Below, one piece after another: positions 38,876 through 46,107 of a stretch of DNA of 47,910 bases. The position numbers were made by a program, and so were the translations under genes. The DNA is from Oscillospiraceae bacterium (GTDB taxonomy: Bacteria; Bacillota; Clostridia; Oscillospirales; Oscillospiraceae): the NCBI GenBank assembly GCA_017457285.1, contig JAFTHT010000046.1, positions 1-47,910 on the forward strand, read 5' to 3'. Under the pieces are notes generated by a model. That model was not told the DNA's origin, did not search any database, and saw nothing but the letters and a program-made list of their open reading frames with translations. Within the stretch, counting starts at the first letter, position 1; each line of letters begins with the position of its first letter.

Positions 38876-40150
38876 TTAGAAATCTTTCAGTGCTTCAAAT
38901 TTCTCAATCAGCCATCCAGTCATGCGCTTATTTATTTCAAAAATCTCCGCATACTTGTCCTGTTCCGCAAACCACGCCACGCAGACGAATTGATTGGCGA
39001 GAATTACATAAGGAATGGCCTGTCGTTCCGCCTCTGTCAGACGCGCCACGCTGTCATAGCCGCAGATGATATTGCGGTACACCTCCAACCACTTGTCATT
39101 ATCCTCCCCAAAGCTTTCGGACAGCACCGCTGTTGCCCCATAGCAGGGGTCATAAATCCGGGCGTTCCGCTCCGCCAGTTCAAAATCGATGAACCCCCAC
39201 TGATCCTCCGCGCAGATGATGTTGCCGGGATTAGGGTCCCGGTGGATGATCTGCCGGGGCAGGTTGGGATAGAGGTTGACGAAGGTATCCAGATATTCCT
39301 TGCAGAATGCGTCGGACAGGTGCAGCGCCGCTTTCGCCTTGGGTAAGGCCCACTCACGGACGGTTGCCAGCAAATCCGCTTCGCTGACACAGTCCTCGAT
39401 CCCGGACAGCGCCAGATGAAGCTGACCAATGATCTCTCCTACAAAGCGACCATCACCTTCACCAAAGCGATTGGATACCATCTGCTCTCCCGGCAGACGG
39501 CGGGTCAGGTAGAAATATACTTCACCATCGGGAATGTATTCCGCACCATCGGTGGTGGGAACCGGTACAGCAGACAGCAGACCGATGCTGTGGAGCGCCT
39601 TGGATACCTCGATGTGCTTCTTCAGCTTGCCCAAATTTGCGGTGAATTTCAGCACATATTTTTCGCCCACATAGCAGGCACTATCATTTTTATTCCCGGT
39701 ACCCTCGTAGTAGATATCGGTGATGGTTTCGCTCTCCAGATTCCAGTGCTTCAGAATCTGAGCGGCTTTTTTATGGGTAATGGTCATATGTTCCTCCTTG
39801 GTGATGTCGATCCGGTAAGGCCGTTTTGCCCGACTGGACTGCAAAAATTCAGAGGGCGTGGAGCCAAACTCCCGGCAGAAAGCCTTGTAAAATCCGGCAT
39901 AGGTATCGAAGCCATATAATAGCGCCGCATCGATCTTGGTGCGTCCCTGCTTCATGGCATAGACCCCATGGAGCAGCCTGCGCCGCAGAATATACTGCAT
40001 CACCGGCAGACCTGTTGCCTGCTGAAACAGCCGATAATAGTGAAACAGCGAAAAACCAGCCATTTCCGCCAACTCTGAAGCAGTGATCTCCGTTTGCAGG
40101 TTATCTTCGATGTAATCAAGACTTTGCTGGATGATCGTCCGGTTGTCCAT
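38876..40150 (-). CDS. AraC-type regulator fused to an aminoglycoside phosphotransferase-like kinase
   Basis: The 424-residue protein has two parts. Residues about 8-108 form a complete AraC/XylS DNA-binding domain with two helix-turn-helices (ITASELAEMAGFSLFHYYRL and DAALLYGFDTYAGFYKAFCR, then FGSTPSEF). Residues about 120-424 are an APH/choline kinase-like fold with the ATP-loop strand YVLKFTA, the Brenner motif HRDPNPGN (near 304-311) and the metal motif GFIDFELAE. Both parts look intact, and AGGAGG precedes the ATG. A regulator that may itself bind or phosphorylate a small molecule is an unusual design. It could be a sensor-effector for the adjoining genes; target and substrate are unknown. 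Confidence 0.88.
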   Translation of the reverse strand: MDNRTIIQQSLDYIEDNLQTEITASELAEMAGFSLFHYYRLFQQATGLPVMQYILRRRLLHGVYAMKQGRTKIDAALLYGFDTYAGFYKAFCREFGSTPSEFLQSSRAKRPYRIDITKEEHMTITHKKAAQILKHWNLESETITDIYYEGTGNKNDSACYVGEKYVLKFTANLGKLKKHIEVSKALHSIGLLSAVPVPTTDGAEYIPDGEVYFYLTRRLPGEQMVSNRFGEGDGRFVGEIIGQLHLALSGIEDCVSEADLLATVREWALPKAKAALHLSDAFCKEYLDTFVNLYPNLPRQIIHRDPNPGNIICAEDQWGFIDFELAERNARIYDPCYGATAVLSESFGEDNDKWLEVYRNIICGYDSVARLTEAERQAIPYVILANQFVCVAWFAEQDKYAEIFEINKRMTGWLIEKFEALKDF

Positions 40151-40236
40151 ACTTCCCCCTCCTTCCTGTTCGTTTTGTAGCTACGCATGAATCATAGCAT
40201 ACAAAAAAGGAGAAACCATTTCCGATTTTGCGATAT

Positions 40237-40782
40237 TTACCGCAGGCACTCGTAATCGGCGTAGCACACCTGACCGTGGATGCCAGCCAGGCCACCGGGT
40301 ACCAGTTCTCTGACCATCAGGCATTCCGGCGCAGGCAGACCCACGGATTCGTGGGCGGTGATGCCATAGTCGGCGGAGGTAACAAAGCCGCGGTTGCGAT
40401 AGTTCATAGGGTTGCCCTCCACAATGACAGCCTTGTAGCCCAGCGTTTTTGCCTTTGCAAAGCCGTATTCGATCAGTTCTTTGGAAATATGCTGCCGCTG
40501 GAGTTCGGTTTTCACCGCCACCGGGGACAAGAGCAGCAATTCATCCTCGTACTTTCCATCCAAATGGAACCGTGAAAACATCACATAGCCGATGACCGCA
40601 TCCGCCTCATCCACCATAACCAGCTCCAGCTCCGGCAGATAAAACCGCTTTGCGCGAATTTCCTCCACCAGAGAGCGAACCAGTTTTCCATTTTCCGCAC
40701 ATTCAGAGACCGTAAATACCGCTTCCACCAGTTCCAACGCGGGAACCAGATATTTTTCTTCCATAGATTTGATGATTCTCAT
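40237..40782 (-). CDS. GNAT acetyltransferase (YhbS-like)
   Basis: The 181-residue enzyme has an N-terminal GNAT arm (VPALELVEAVFTVSECAEN), a core strand DELLLLSPVAVKTELQRQHI corresponding to the acetyl-CoA motif with KELIEYGFAKAKTLG after it, and the YhbS-type NPMNYRNRGFVTSADYGI. Its ATG overlaps the methyltransferase stop (ATGA), so it is the third gene of the rsgA operon. Substrate unknown. Confidence 0.85.
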   Translation of the reverse strand: MRIIKSMEEKYLVPALELVEAVFTVSECAENGKLVRSLVEEIRAKRFYLPELELVMVDEADAVIGYVMFSRFHLDGKYEDELLLLSPVAVKTELQRQHISKELIEYGFAKAKTLGYKAVIVEGNPMNYRNRGFVTSADYGITAHESVGLPAPECLMVRELVPGGLAGIHGQVCYADYECLR

Positions 40783-41489
40783 TTTCTGATCTCCTTTATC
40801 TCCCGCAAGGCAAACATTGCCTGCCCTTCATATTGTCTCCGATAGTCGAAGTACATATCATACCATGTTTTGATCCACGCAGGGGCGGCACCTTCTTCCC
40901 AGAGCCGTTTTCCGCACCAGTTCACAACATAATGCTCCCACATACCAGGCGTGTCGCTTGCCATGGCGGTCATATACCAGCCCAGGTCATTAAAGCAGCG
41001 ATTTAATGCGGATAAAGGCAGTACCTCACCGTCAAAATCAATCAGCTCCTGAGGAGGCTCGCTCACCTTGGCATACAGCTTTTGATAGCAGAGGGTGCCG
41101 CCGGACTTCAGGAACTTTTTGCCCAGTAAAAAGGTGTTTTCAATACTGTCGATGGTTTCGCTGCAAATAACCACATCGTATCGGGTTTCATCTTGGTACT
41201 TCGTCACATCCTCGTGAATCAGCAGGACACCCTCAATGCCATGCTTTTCCAGGCGTTCCGCGCCGATCTCCAGAAAGCTCTTTTCCCGGTCAACGCCAAC
41301 CCCTTGAATTCCAAAGTTTTCCCGCCAGATCTTCAGCACCGTTCCGTAACCGCAGCAGAGATTCATGACTTTCATTCCCGGTTTCAGTCCAATTTCGTAA
41401 CCAAAGCGAAGTAATTCTTCAACCGGGACCATGCTGATCAAATGGGCATTATCCTCCATAACGCAGAGCATATTCTGATAACGATTCAT
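40779..41489 (-). CDS. Class I SAM-dependent methyltransferase
   Basis: The 236-residue protein has motif I MKVMNLCCGYGTVLKIW near residues 38-54, motif II GVGVDREKSFLEIG, and the motif IV-like DVVICSETIDSIEN. The C-terminal half (GMWEHYVVNWCGKRLWEEG) is substrate-side and unrecognised. It starts 1 bp past the rsgA stop, with its ribosome site inside the rsgA 3' end, so it is tightly coupled to it. Whether it methylates rRNA, a drug or another small molecule is unknown; the attenuator upstream favours a ribosome-related role. Confidence 0.85.
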   Translation of the reverse strand: MNRYQNMLCVMEDNAHLISMVPVEELLRFGYEIGLKPGMKVMNLCCGYGTVLKIWRENFGIQGVGVDREKSFLEIGAERLEKHGIEGVLLIHEDVTKYQDETRYDVVICSETIDSIENTFLLGKKFLKSGGTLCYQKLYAKVSEPPQELIDFDGEVLPLSALNRCFNDLGWYMTAMASDTPGMWEHYVVNWCGKRLWEEGAAPAWIKTWYDMYFDYRRQYEGQAMFALREIKEIRK

Positions 41490-41490
41490 G

Positions 41491-42513
41491 TCACCAAATC
41501 TCCTTTTTCTTCAGCTTTTCACCTTTGCGCAGACTTTTGTGCCACTCGTTTTTGCGGCGGAGCATCTCCGCTTTGTCAATCGCTTCCGCTTTCAGCTTTT
41601 GATAGCTTTCCCAGCGGGAAGCATCCAGTTCGCCGGAGGCAATGGCGGCCTTGATGCCGCATCCGGGTTCGCTTTCATGTCGGCAGTCAGAAAATCGGCA
41701 TTTTCCAAGAAACGCTTCCACATCCGCAAAAGCATCGCCCAGTCCTTCGGATATATCCCACATACCCAGTTCCCGCATACCGGGGGTGTCGATGATCATC
41801 ACGCCGCTTTTCAGCCGGATCAGCTGCCGGTGGGTAGTGGTATGGCGGCCCTTGCTGTCATCCTTCCGGATGGAGTTCACAGTCATTATTTCTTCCCCGG
41901 CCAGGGCATTGACCAGGCTGGACTTGCCCACGCCGGAAGAACCGAGGAACACCACGGTTTTCCCCGGCTGCAAATAGGCCTTCAGCCGGTTCAGCCCATA
42001 CCCTGTATGGGCGCTGACCACATGGGTGTTTACGCCGGCAGCAACCCGCTCTACCTGGGTCAGGTACTCCCAGTAATCCTCCACCAGGTCCGCTTTCGTC
42101 AGCAGGACCACCGGGGTTGCCCCGGACTGCCATGCAAGAGTCAGATACCGCTCCAGCCGCTTGGGATTAAAGTCCATATTCAGGGACTGCATGATGAACA
42201 CATAGTCAAAATTCGCAGCCACCGCCTGATCCCTCGGAATGGGACCCGGCTCCCGACGGGAGAAAAACGTTCGCCGGGGCACAGTAGCGATGATCTGGCT
42301 GTCCCCGTTGTCGATGTAATTAATCATTACAAAATCTCCCGTTGTGGGAAAATCCTGGGTGTCCACGAAATATTCCTTGGTTTTCAGTCTTGCATGGGTG
42401 ATCCCATGCTCGCAGACGATCTCATACCGCTCCTTATGAACAGCGGTGACACGGGCAGGAATCCCCGGCAGGTTTTGTGTATTCGGCACGACGCTGTAAT
42501 CGTTTATATTCAA
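41491..42513 (-). CDS. RsgA-type circularly permuted GTPase (accessory copy)
   Basis: The 340-residue protein has the RsgA order: an OB-fold N-terminus (to about residue 85), then permuted GTPase motifs G4 (LLTKADLVEDY), G1 (GSSGVGKSSLVNALAG), G3 (DTPGMRELGMW), and a zinc module with CRFSDCRHESEPGC. RsgA releases late assembly factors such as RbfA from the 30S subunit. The start is TTG (42511-42513) with GGAGG 8 nt upstream. Unlike housekeeping rsgA, it leads a three-gene operon with a methyltransferase and a GNAT, under a leader-attenuator. That points to an inducible accessory or resistance role, which is inference. Confidence 0.9.
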   Translation of the reverse strand: MNINDYSVVPNTQNLPGIPARVTAVHKERYEIVCEHGITHARLKTKEYFVDTQDFPTTGDFVMINYIDNGDSQIIATVPRRTFFSRREPGPIPRDQAVAANFDYVFIMQSLNMDFNPKRLERYLTLAWQSGATPVVLLTKADLVEDYWEYLTQVERVAAGVNTHVVSAHTGYGLNRLKAYLQPGKTVVFLGSSGVGKSSLVNALAGEEIMTVNSIRKDDSKGRHTTTHRQLIRLKSGVMIIDTPGMRELGMWDISEGLGDAFADVEAFLGKCRFSDCRHESEPGCGIKAAIASGELDASRWESYQKLKAEAIDKAEMLRRKNEWHKSLRKGEKLKKKEIW

Positions 42514-42641
42514 GTTTTATTTCCTCCAAATTCAGTTGTAATGGTTTTGAAAGTACAAATAATCCCATAGAACAACACTCCTTTCCATACCGCTAACTGA
42601 AAATGGGCGCAAAAATACCGCAGATTGTAGCTCTCGTCCAT
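42510..42641 (-). CDS. Possible 43-codon upstream frame coupled to rsgA
   Basis: An ATG with AGGA 7 nt upstream opens a frame starting MDESYNLRYFCAHFQLAVW that ends in TGA at 42510-42512, overlapping the rsgA TTG start. A second ATG with AAAGGAG lies at about 42568 in another frame (MGLFVLSKPLQL). These may tune rsgA translation after antitermination. Evidence is only position and ribosome sites. Confidence 0.25.
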   Translation of the reverse strand: MDESYNLRYFCAHFQLAVWKGVLFYGIICTFKTITTEFGGNKT

Positions 42642-42745
42642 GGCTGCATCCTGCGGTTAGCAATATTACGAAAGTTACTCAAAAACGGCGCACCAAATCA
42701 GGAGGTCTGAACCCCCATCTTTTTAGGCGCCCATATTCAGTTAGC
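42592..42745 (-). promoter_or_regulatory. Attenuator with alternative hairpins upstream of the rsgA operon
   Basis: On the minus strand, GCTAACTGAATATGGGCGC (42727-42745) can pair with a downstream copy at 42592-42610 over 19 bp with one mismatch. The same GGCGC arm can instead close a terminator: GGCGC (42727-42731), inner GGGGGT/ACCTCC, GCGCC (42687-42691), then TTTTT. A second terminator-like stem ACCGCAG/CTGCGGT (42651-42657 with 42617-42623) followed by ATTTTT lies inside the long-range loop. The 9-codon leader ends exactly on the first arm, so translation can switch the fold. Confidence 0.65.
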
Positions 42746-42770
42746 CGGTAGTGACCTCACGAACAATCAT
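42741..42770 (-). CDS. Nine-residue leader peptide MIVREVTTG
   Basis: ATG 42770 with AAAGGAG 10 nt upstream encodes MIVREVTTG and stops at TAA inside the first arm of the attenuator. It lies 49 bp downstream of the -10 box, with a small hairpin GTCTGC/GCAGAC between. A ribosome pausing near the end would mask the arm shared by the two alternative folds. The inducer is unknown. Confidence 0.55.
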   Translation of the reverse strand: MIVREVTTG

Positions 42771-42818
42771 ACTTTTAAGCTCCTTTCCGGTCTGCTCATG
42801 CAGACACTTTATACCAAA

Positions 42819-42847
42819 AATATAGCACTTACATTTTCTTCTGTCAA
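42819..42847 (-). promoter_or_regulatory. Promoter of the leader-rsgA-methyltransferase-GNAT operon
   Basis: TTGACA (42842-42847) and TATATT (42819-42824) are 17 bp apart on the minus strand. The start point is about 300 bp upstream of rsgA, giving a long leader. Confidence 0.78.
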
Positions 42848-42880
42848 CCCAAAATCTCTCTTCCGAAAAAAGGATGGGGA

Positions 42881-42909
42881 TTGCTTTCAATTTTCTTCTG
42901 TGATAATAT
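42881..42909 (+). promoter_or_regulatory. Promoter of the GNAT gene at 42939
   Basis: TTGCTT and TAATAT are 17 bp apart; the -10 box ends 29 bp before the ATG. It is back-to-back with the rsgA operon promoter. Confidence 0.5.
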
Positions 42910-42938
42910 AACAAAAACCGAAAAGGAAGGTGCTGGCG

Positions 42939-43391
42939 ATGACAGAATTCCAGTTTATTACATTAAGAGAAAACCCTGAACTTATGAACATAGCCGCAGA
43001 ATGGTTTCACAGCAAGTGGGGCGTCCCCAAGGGAGCCTATCTGGAGTGCATGGAGGCTTATCTGAATCAGGACACCGAATTAGGTTGGTATCTTTGTCTG
43101 GATGATGGCCAAATCGTCGGCGGTCTGGGTGTGATTGAAAATGACTTCCACGACAGACCCGATCTGACCCCCAATGTCTGCGCCGTGTACACGGAGGAAA
43201 GCCACCGCTGCCAGGGTATTGCCGGGAAGCTGCTGAATATGGCTGTGGAAGATTTGCGCTCCAAAGGCATCTCTCCAGCCTATCTGGTGACAGACCATAT
43301 TGGTTTCTATGAGCGGTACGGCTGGGAATTCCTGTGCATGGTCCAAGGCGACGGCGAGCCTGATATGACCCGGATGTATATCCATCGATAA
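42939..43391 (+). CDS. GNAT acetyltransferase
   Basis: The 150-residue enzyme has the GNAT core with LGVIENDFHDRPDLTPNVCA, the acetyl-CoA loop ESHRCQGIAGKLLNMA near residues 85-100, and the C-terminal DHIGFYERYGWEF. It is divergent from the rsgA operon. ATG 42939 has GAAGG 8 nt upstream; a GTG three codons earlier would leave no spacing. A strong terminator follows at 43441. Substrate unknown. Confidence 0.85.
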   Translation: MTEFQFITLRENPELMNIAAEWFHSKWGVPKGAYLECMEAYLNQDTELGWYLCLDDGQIVGGLGVIENDFHDRPDLTPNVCAVYTEESHRCQGIAGKLLNMAVEDLRSKGISPAYLVTDHIGFYERYGWEFLCMVQGDGEPDMTRMYIHR

Positions 43392-43440
43392 AATTCTGCC
43401 AACTTATCGGAGTTGGGAAACGCATATCCGTTCCGCAAAC

Positions 43441-43484
43441 AAAATGGCACTGGGCTTGTCAGTTAGCAGGCCCAGTGCCATTTT
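43441..43484. terminator. Terminator between the GNAT gene and sigG
   Basis: AAAATGGCACTGGGC and GCCCAGTGCCATTTT form a perfect 15-bp stem (43441-43455 with 43470-43484) flanked by A and T, so it can act in both directions. Confidence 0.88.
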
Positions 43485-43490
43485 CGCCCT

Positions 43491-43519
43491 GTATGATAAT
43501 CTCCGGAATGGAAATACTT
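43491..43519 (+). promoter_or_regulatory. Possible sigma-F/sigma-G type promoter of sigG
   Basis: GTATG followed 14 bp later by GGAAATACTT fits the -10 consensus GG-n-r-A-n-A-n-T-w of forespore sigma factors, though the spacer is one or two bases short. It ends 28 bp before the sigG ATG, and no vegetative promoter is evident. In Bacillus sigG is read by sigma-F, which agrees. Confidence 0.4.
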
Positions 43520-43546
43520 CCTTTACAGAAAAAAAGGAGGTTGACC

Positions 43547-44326
43547 ATGCAGGGAAAAGTAGAGATCTGCGGTGTGAACACCGCCCGGCTGAAAACTCTG
43601 ACCCATGGGGAAATGGATACCCTGCTCCGGCTGGCGAAGGCCGGGGACAAAAAAGCCAGAGAAAAGCTCATTGAGGGCAACCTGCGGCTGGTTCTCAGCG
43701 TCATCGGCCGCTTCGATAAACGGGGTGAGAGCCCCGACGACCTGTTTCAGGTGGGCTGCATCGGCCTGATGAAGGCCATCGCCAACTTTGACCCGGACAA
43801 GCAAGTGAAATTCTCCACCTATGGGGTACCCATGATTGCGGGGGAAGTCCGGCGGTATTTGCGGGACAACAGCCCCATCCGGGTCAGCCGGAGCATTCGG
43901 GATGTGGCCTACCGGGTGCTGCAATGCAAGGAGGCGCTGCTGCTGCGGCTGGGCCGGGAGCCCACATTGGAGGAGATTGCAAAGGAATTGGAGCTGCCCG
44001 TGGAGGATGTGAGCCAGGCCCTGGACGCGGTCTGCGCTCCGGTGAGCCTCTTCGACCCGGTGTACTCCGACGGCGGCGACCCCCTGACCGTCATGGATCA
44101 GGTCCGGGACACCAAAAACACCGAGGGAAACTGGATGGAGCACATCGCCCTGCGGGATGCGTTTCGGGCGCTGGGGGACCGGGAGAAGCAGATCCTGTCC
44201 CTGCGGTTTTACGACGGAAAAACCCAAATGGAGGTGGCCGGGGTCCTGGGCATCTCCCAGGCCCAGGTGTCCCGGCTGGAGAAGGGGGCCATATCGGCCA
44301 TGCGAAAAAGCGTCAGTGTTTCGTAA
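43547..44326 (+). CDS. sigG: RNA polymerase sporulation sigma factor SigG
   Basis: The 259-residue sigma-70 family factor directs late forespore transcription. The N-terminus MQGKVEICGVNTARLKTLTH is characteristic of SigG. Region 2 contains NLRLVLSVIGRFDKRGESPD, DDLFQVGCIGLMKAIANFD and VKFSTYGVPMIAGEVRRYLR. Region 3 includes REPTLEEIAKELELP. Region 4 holds the helix-turn-helix TQMEVAGVLGISQAQVSRLE. AGGAGG lies 6 nt before the ATG. In many Firmicutes it follows sigE; here it stands alone. It is strong evidence that the organism sporulates or descends from a sporulating lineage. Confidence 0.93.
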   Translation: MQGKVEICGVNTARLKTLTHGEMDTLLRLAKAGDKKAREKLIEGNLRLVLSVIGRFDKRGESPDDLFQVGCIGLMKAIANFDPDKQVKFSTYGVPMIAGEVRRYLRDNSPIRVSRSIRDVAYRVLQCKEALLLRLGREPTLEEIAKELELPVEDVSQALDAVCAPVSLFDPVYSDGGDPLTVMDQVRDTKNTEGNWMEHIALRDAFRALGDREKQILSLRFYDGKTQMEVAGVLGISQAQVSRLEKGAISAMRKSVSVS

Positions 44327-44386
44327 TTTGGGTTGTACCACAGGTGTATTTGTGGTAGAATAAGTGAGAAATTGATTGAGATGGTA

Positions 44387-44678
44387 AATGATTGTTTAGC
44401 GCCCATGCCTTCCCCCGGGGGGAAGGTGGCCCGGCGAAGCCGGGTCGGATGAGGAATGCGGGCGATAACTTAAGATGATGAATCCGTAAAGACTTGCTGA
44501 AATCTTACCTGCTAAAAAGCCTGAACATGGTATAAAATCGAACATTTCCGCCCGCATTCCTCATCAGTCACCGCCTTGCGGCGGCGACAGCTTCCCCCCG
44601 GGGGAAGCCATGGCGCCCCTTCGGGGCGCTCGGTGGCCGTAGGCCGCCGCAATTCAAATGCACCGCTAAACAATCATT
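44387..44678. mobile_element. MITE-like element with perfect 15-bp terminal inverted repeats
   Basis: AATGATTGTTTAGCG (44387-44401) and CGCTAAACAATCATT (44664-44678) are exact inverted repeats. Inside are GCCTTCCCCC/GGGGGAAGC arms shared with 1061-1197, an ATTCCTCATC/GATGAGGAAT pair, and two GC-rich hairpins near the right end. It has no coding sequence. The same outer ends, in worn form, flank a different core at 8002-8178. Confidence 0.75.
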
Positions 44679-44701
44679 CACCTCCCGAAAGGATGAATTT
44701 T

Positions 44702-46081
44702 ATGATTTCACTCGAACTTTGCCGCCGGGTTTTGGGGCGGGCTTTGGCCACCGGGGCGGATTATGCGGAGCTGTTCGCCGAGCATACCGCTGACCATGCC
44801 ATCCATATGATCTCCAGCCGGGTGGATTCCATCAACGATGCCATCACCTCCGGTGCGGCGGTGCGGGTGTACAAGGGGCTGCGCAGCGTCATGGCCACCA
44901 CCGTGGACAAGTCTGAAGCTGGGCTCCTGCGCTGCGCCGCGCAGGCCGCCGATGCCCTTGGCCAGGGGGATGCCCCCATGAACATCGTCCTGCGGGAGCG
45001 GTGCTTCGGGAATGTACATCCGGCGAAAATTGTTCCGTCTTCCGTCCAAAATGCCGAAAAAGTGGCGATTTTGAAGGATGGATATTTCGCTGCAAAAGAA
45101 TATGCCCCCTGCATTTCCCAGGTCAGCGGCACCCTGAAGGACTGCGACCGGAACATCCTCATCGCCAATTCCGAGGGGCTCTACACCCAGGACCGGCAGA
45201 TCAGCACCCGGCTGAGCCTCAACGCCATCGCCGAAAAGGACGGCCAGACCCAGACCGGAGTCTTCAGTCCCGGCCGGCGGATGGGTCTTGAAATGTTCGA
45301 AACCATCGACCCCAAGGCCGTGGGCATCCGGGCGGCGAAGCAGGCGGTGACCATGGTGAATGCCGGCTACTGCCCCGCCGGGGTCATGCCTGTGGCCATC
45401 GAAAACGGCTTCGGCGGCGTGATCTTCCACGAGGCCTGCGGCCATTCCCTGGAGGCCACCTCCGTGGCCTACGGCCGGAGCCAATTCGGGGACAAATTAG
45501 GCCAACAAATCGCCAATCCAAAAGTCACCGCCATTGACGACGGCACCATCCCCGGGGCCTGGGGTTCCATCAACATCGACGACGAGGGCCACCCCAGCCA
45601 GCGGAACGTGCTGATTGAAAACGGCATTCTGAAATCCTTTATGATTGACAAATTCAACGCCCGGCGGATGGGGATGGCCCCCACCGGCAGCGGCCGCCGC
45701 CAGAGCTACGCCTTTACCCCCACCTCCCGGATGACCAACACCTACATCGCCCCGGGAACGGACAGGAACGAGGACATCATCGGCTCCATCGAATACGGCC
45801 TCTACGCCAAGGAAATGGGCGGCGGCTCCGTCAACCCTGTCACCGGTGAATTTAATTTCGCGGTGGACGAGGGCTATATCATCCGAAACGGCGTGATTTG
45901 TGAGCCGGTTCGGGGGGCCAGCCTGGTGGGCAACGGGCGGCAGATTTTGATGGACATCGACATGGTGGGCACGGACCTGGACATGGGCCAGGGTGTCTGC
46001 GGCTCCTCCAGCGGCTCGGTGCCCACGAACGTGGGCCAGCCCCTGATCCGGGTGGCCTCCATCACCGTCGGCGGACGGTGA
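44702..46081 (+). CDS. tldD: TldD family metalloprotease subunit
   Basis: The 459-residue protein is the catalytic subunit of the TldD/TldE peptidase, which trims peptides such as microcin precursors and CcdA in E. coli. The zinc motif is visible as FHEACGHSLEAT (HExxxH, near residues 242-247), followed by the conserved GSINIDDEGHPS and a C-terminal CGSSSGSVPTNVGQP. ATG 44702 has AAAGG 10 nt upstream, better than the ATG three codons earlier, which abuts the ribosome site. tldE follows 26 bp downstream. Its native substrate here is unknown. Confidence 0.93.
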   Translation: MISLELCRRVLGRALATGADYAELFAEHTADHAIHMISSRVDSINDAITSGAAVRVYKGLRSVMATTVDKSEAGLLRCAAQAADALGQGDAPMNIVLRERCFGNVHPAKIVPSSVQNAEKVAILKDGYFAAKEYAPCISQVSGTLKDCDRNILIANSEGLYTQDRQISTRLSLNAIAEKDGQTQTGVFSPGRRMGLEMFETIDPKAVGIRAAKQAVTMVNAGYCPAGVMPVAIENGFGGVIFHEACGHSLEATSVAYGRSQFGDKLGQQIANPKVTAIDDGTIPGAWGSINIDDEGHPSQRNVLIENGILKSFMIDKFNARRMGMAPTGSGRRQSYAFTPTSRMTNTYIAPGTDRNEDIIGSIEYGLYAKEMGGGSVNPVTGEFNFAVDEGYIIRNGVICEPVRGASLVGNGRQILMDIDMVGTDLDMGQGVCGSSSGSVPTNVGQPLIRVASITVGGR

Positions 46082-46107
46082 ATACCCTTTCAAAACAGGA
46101 GAAATAT

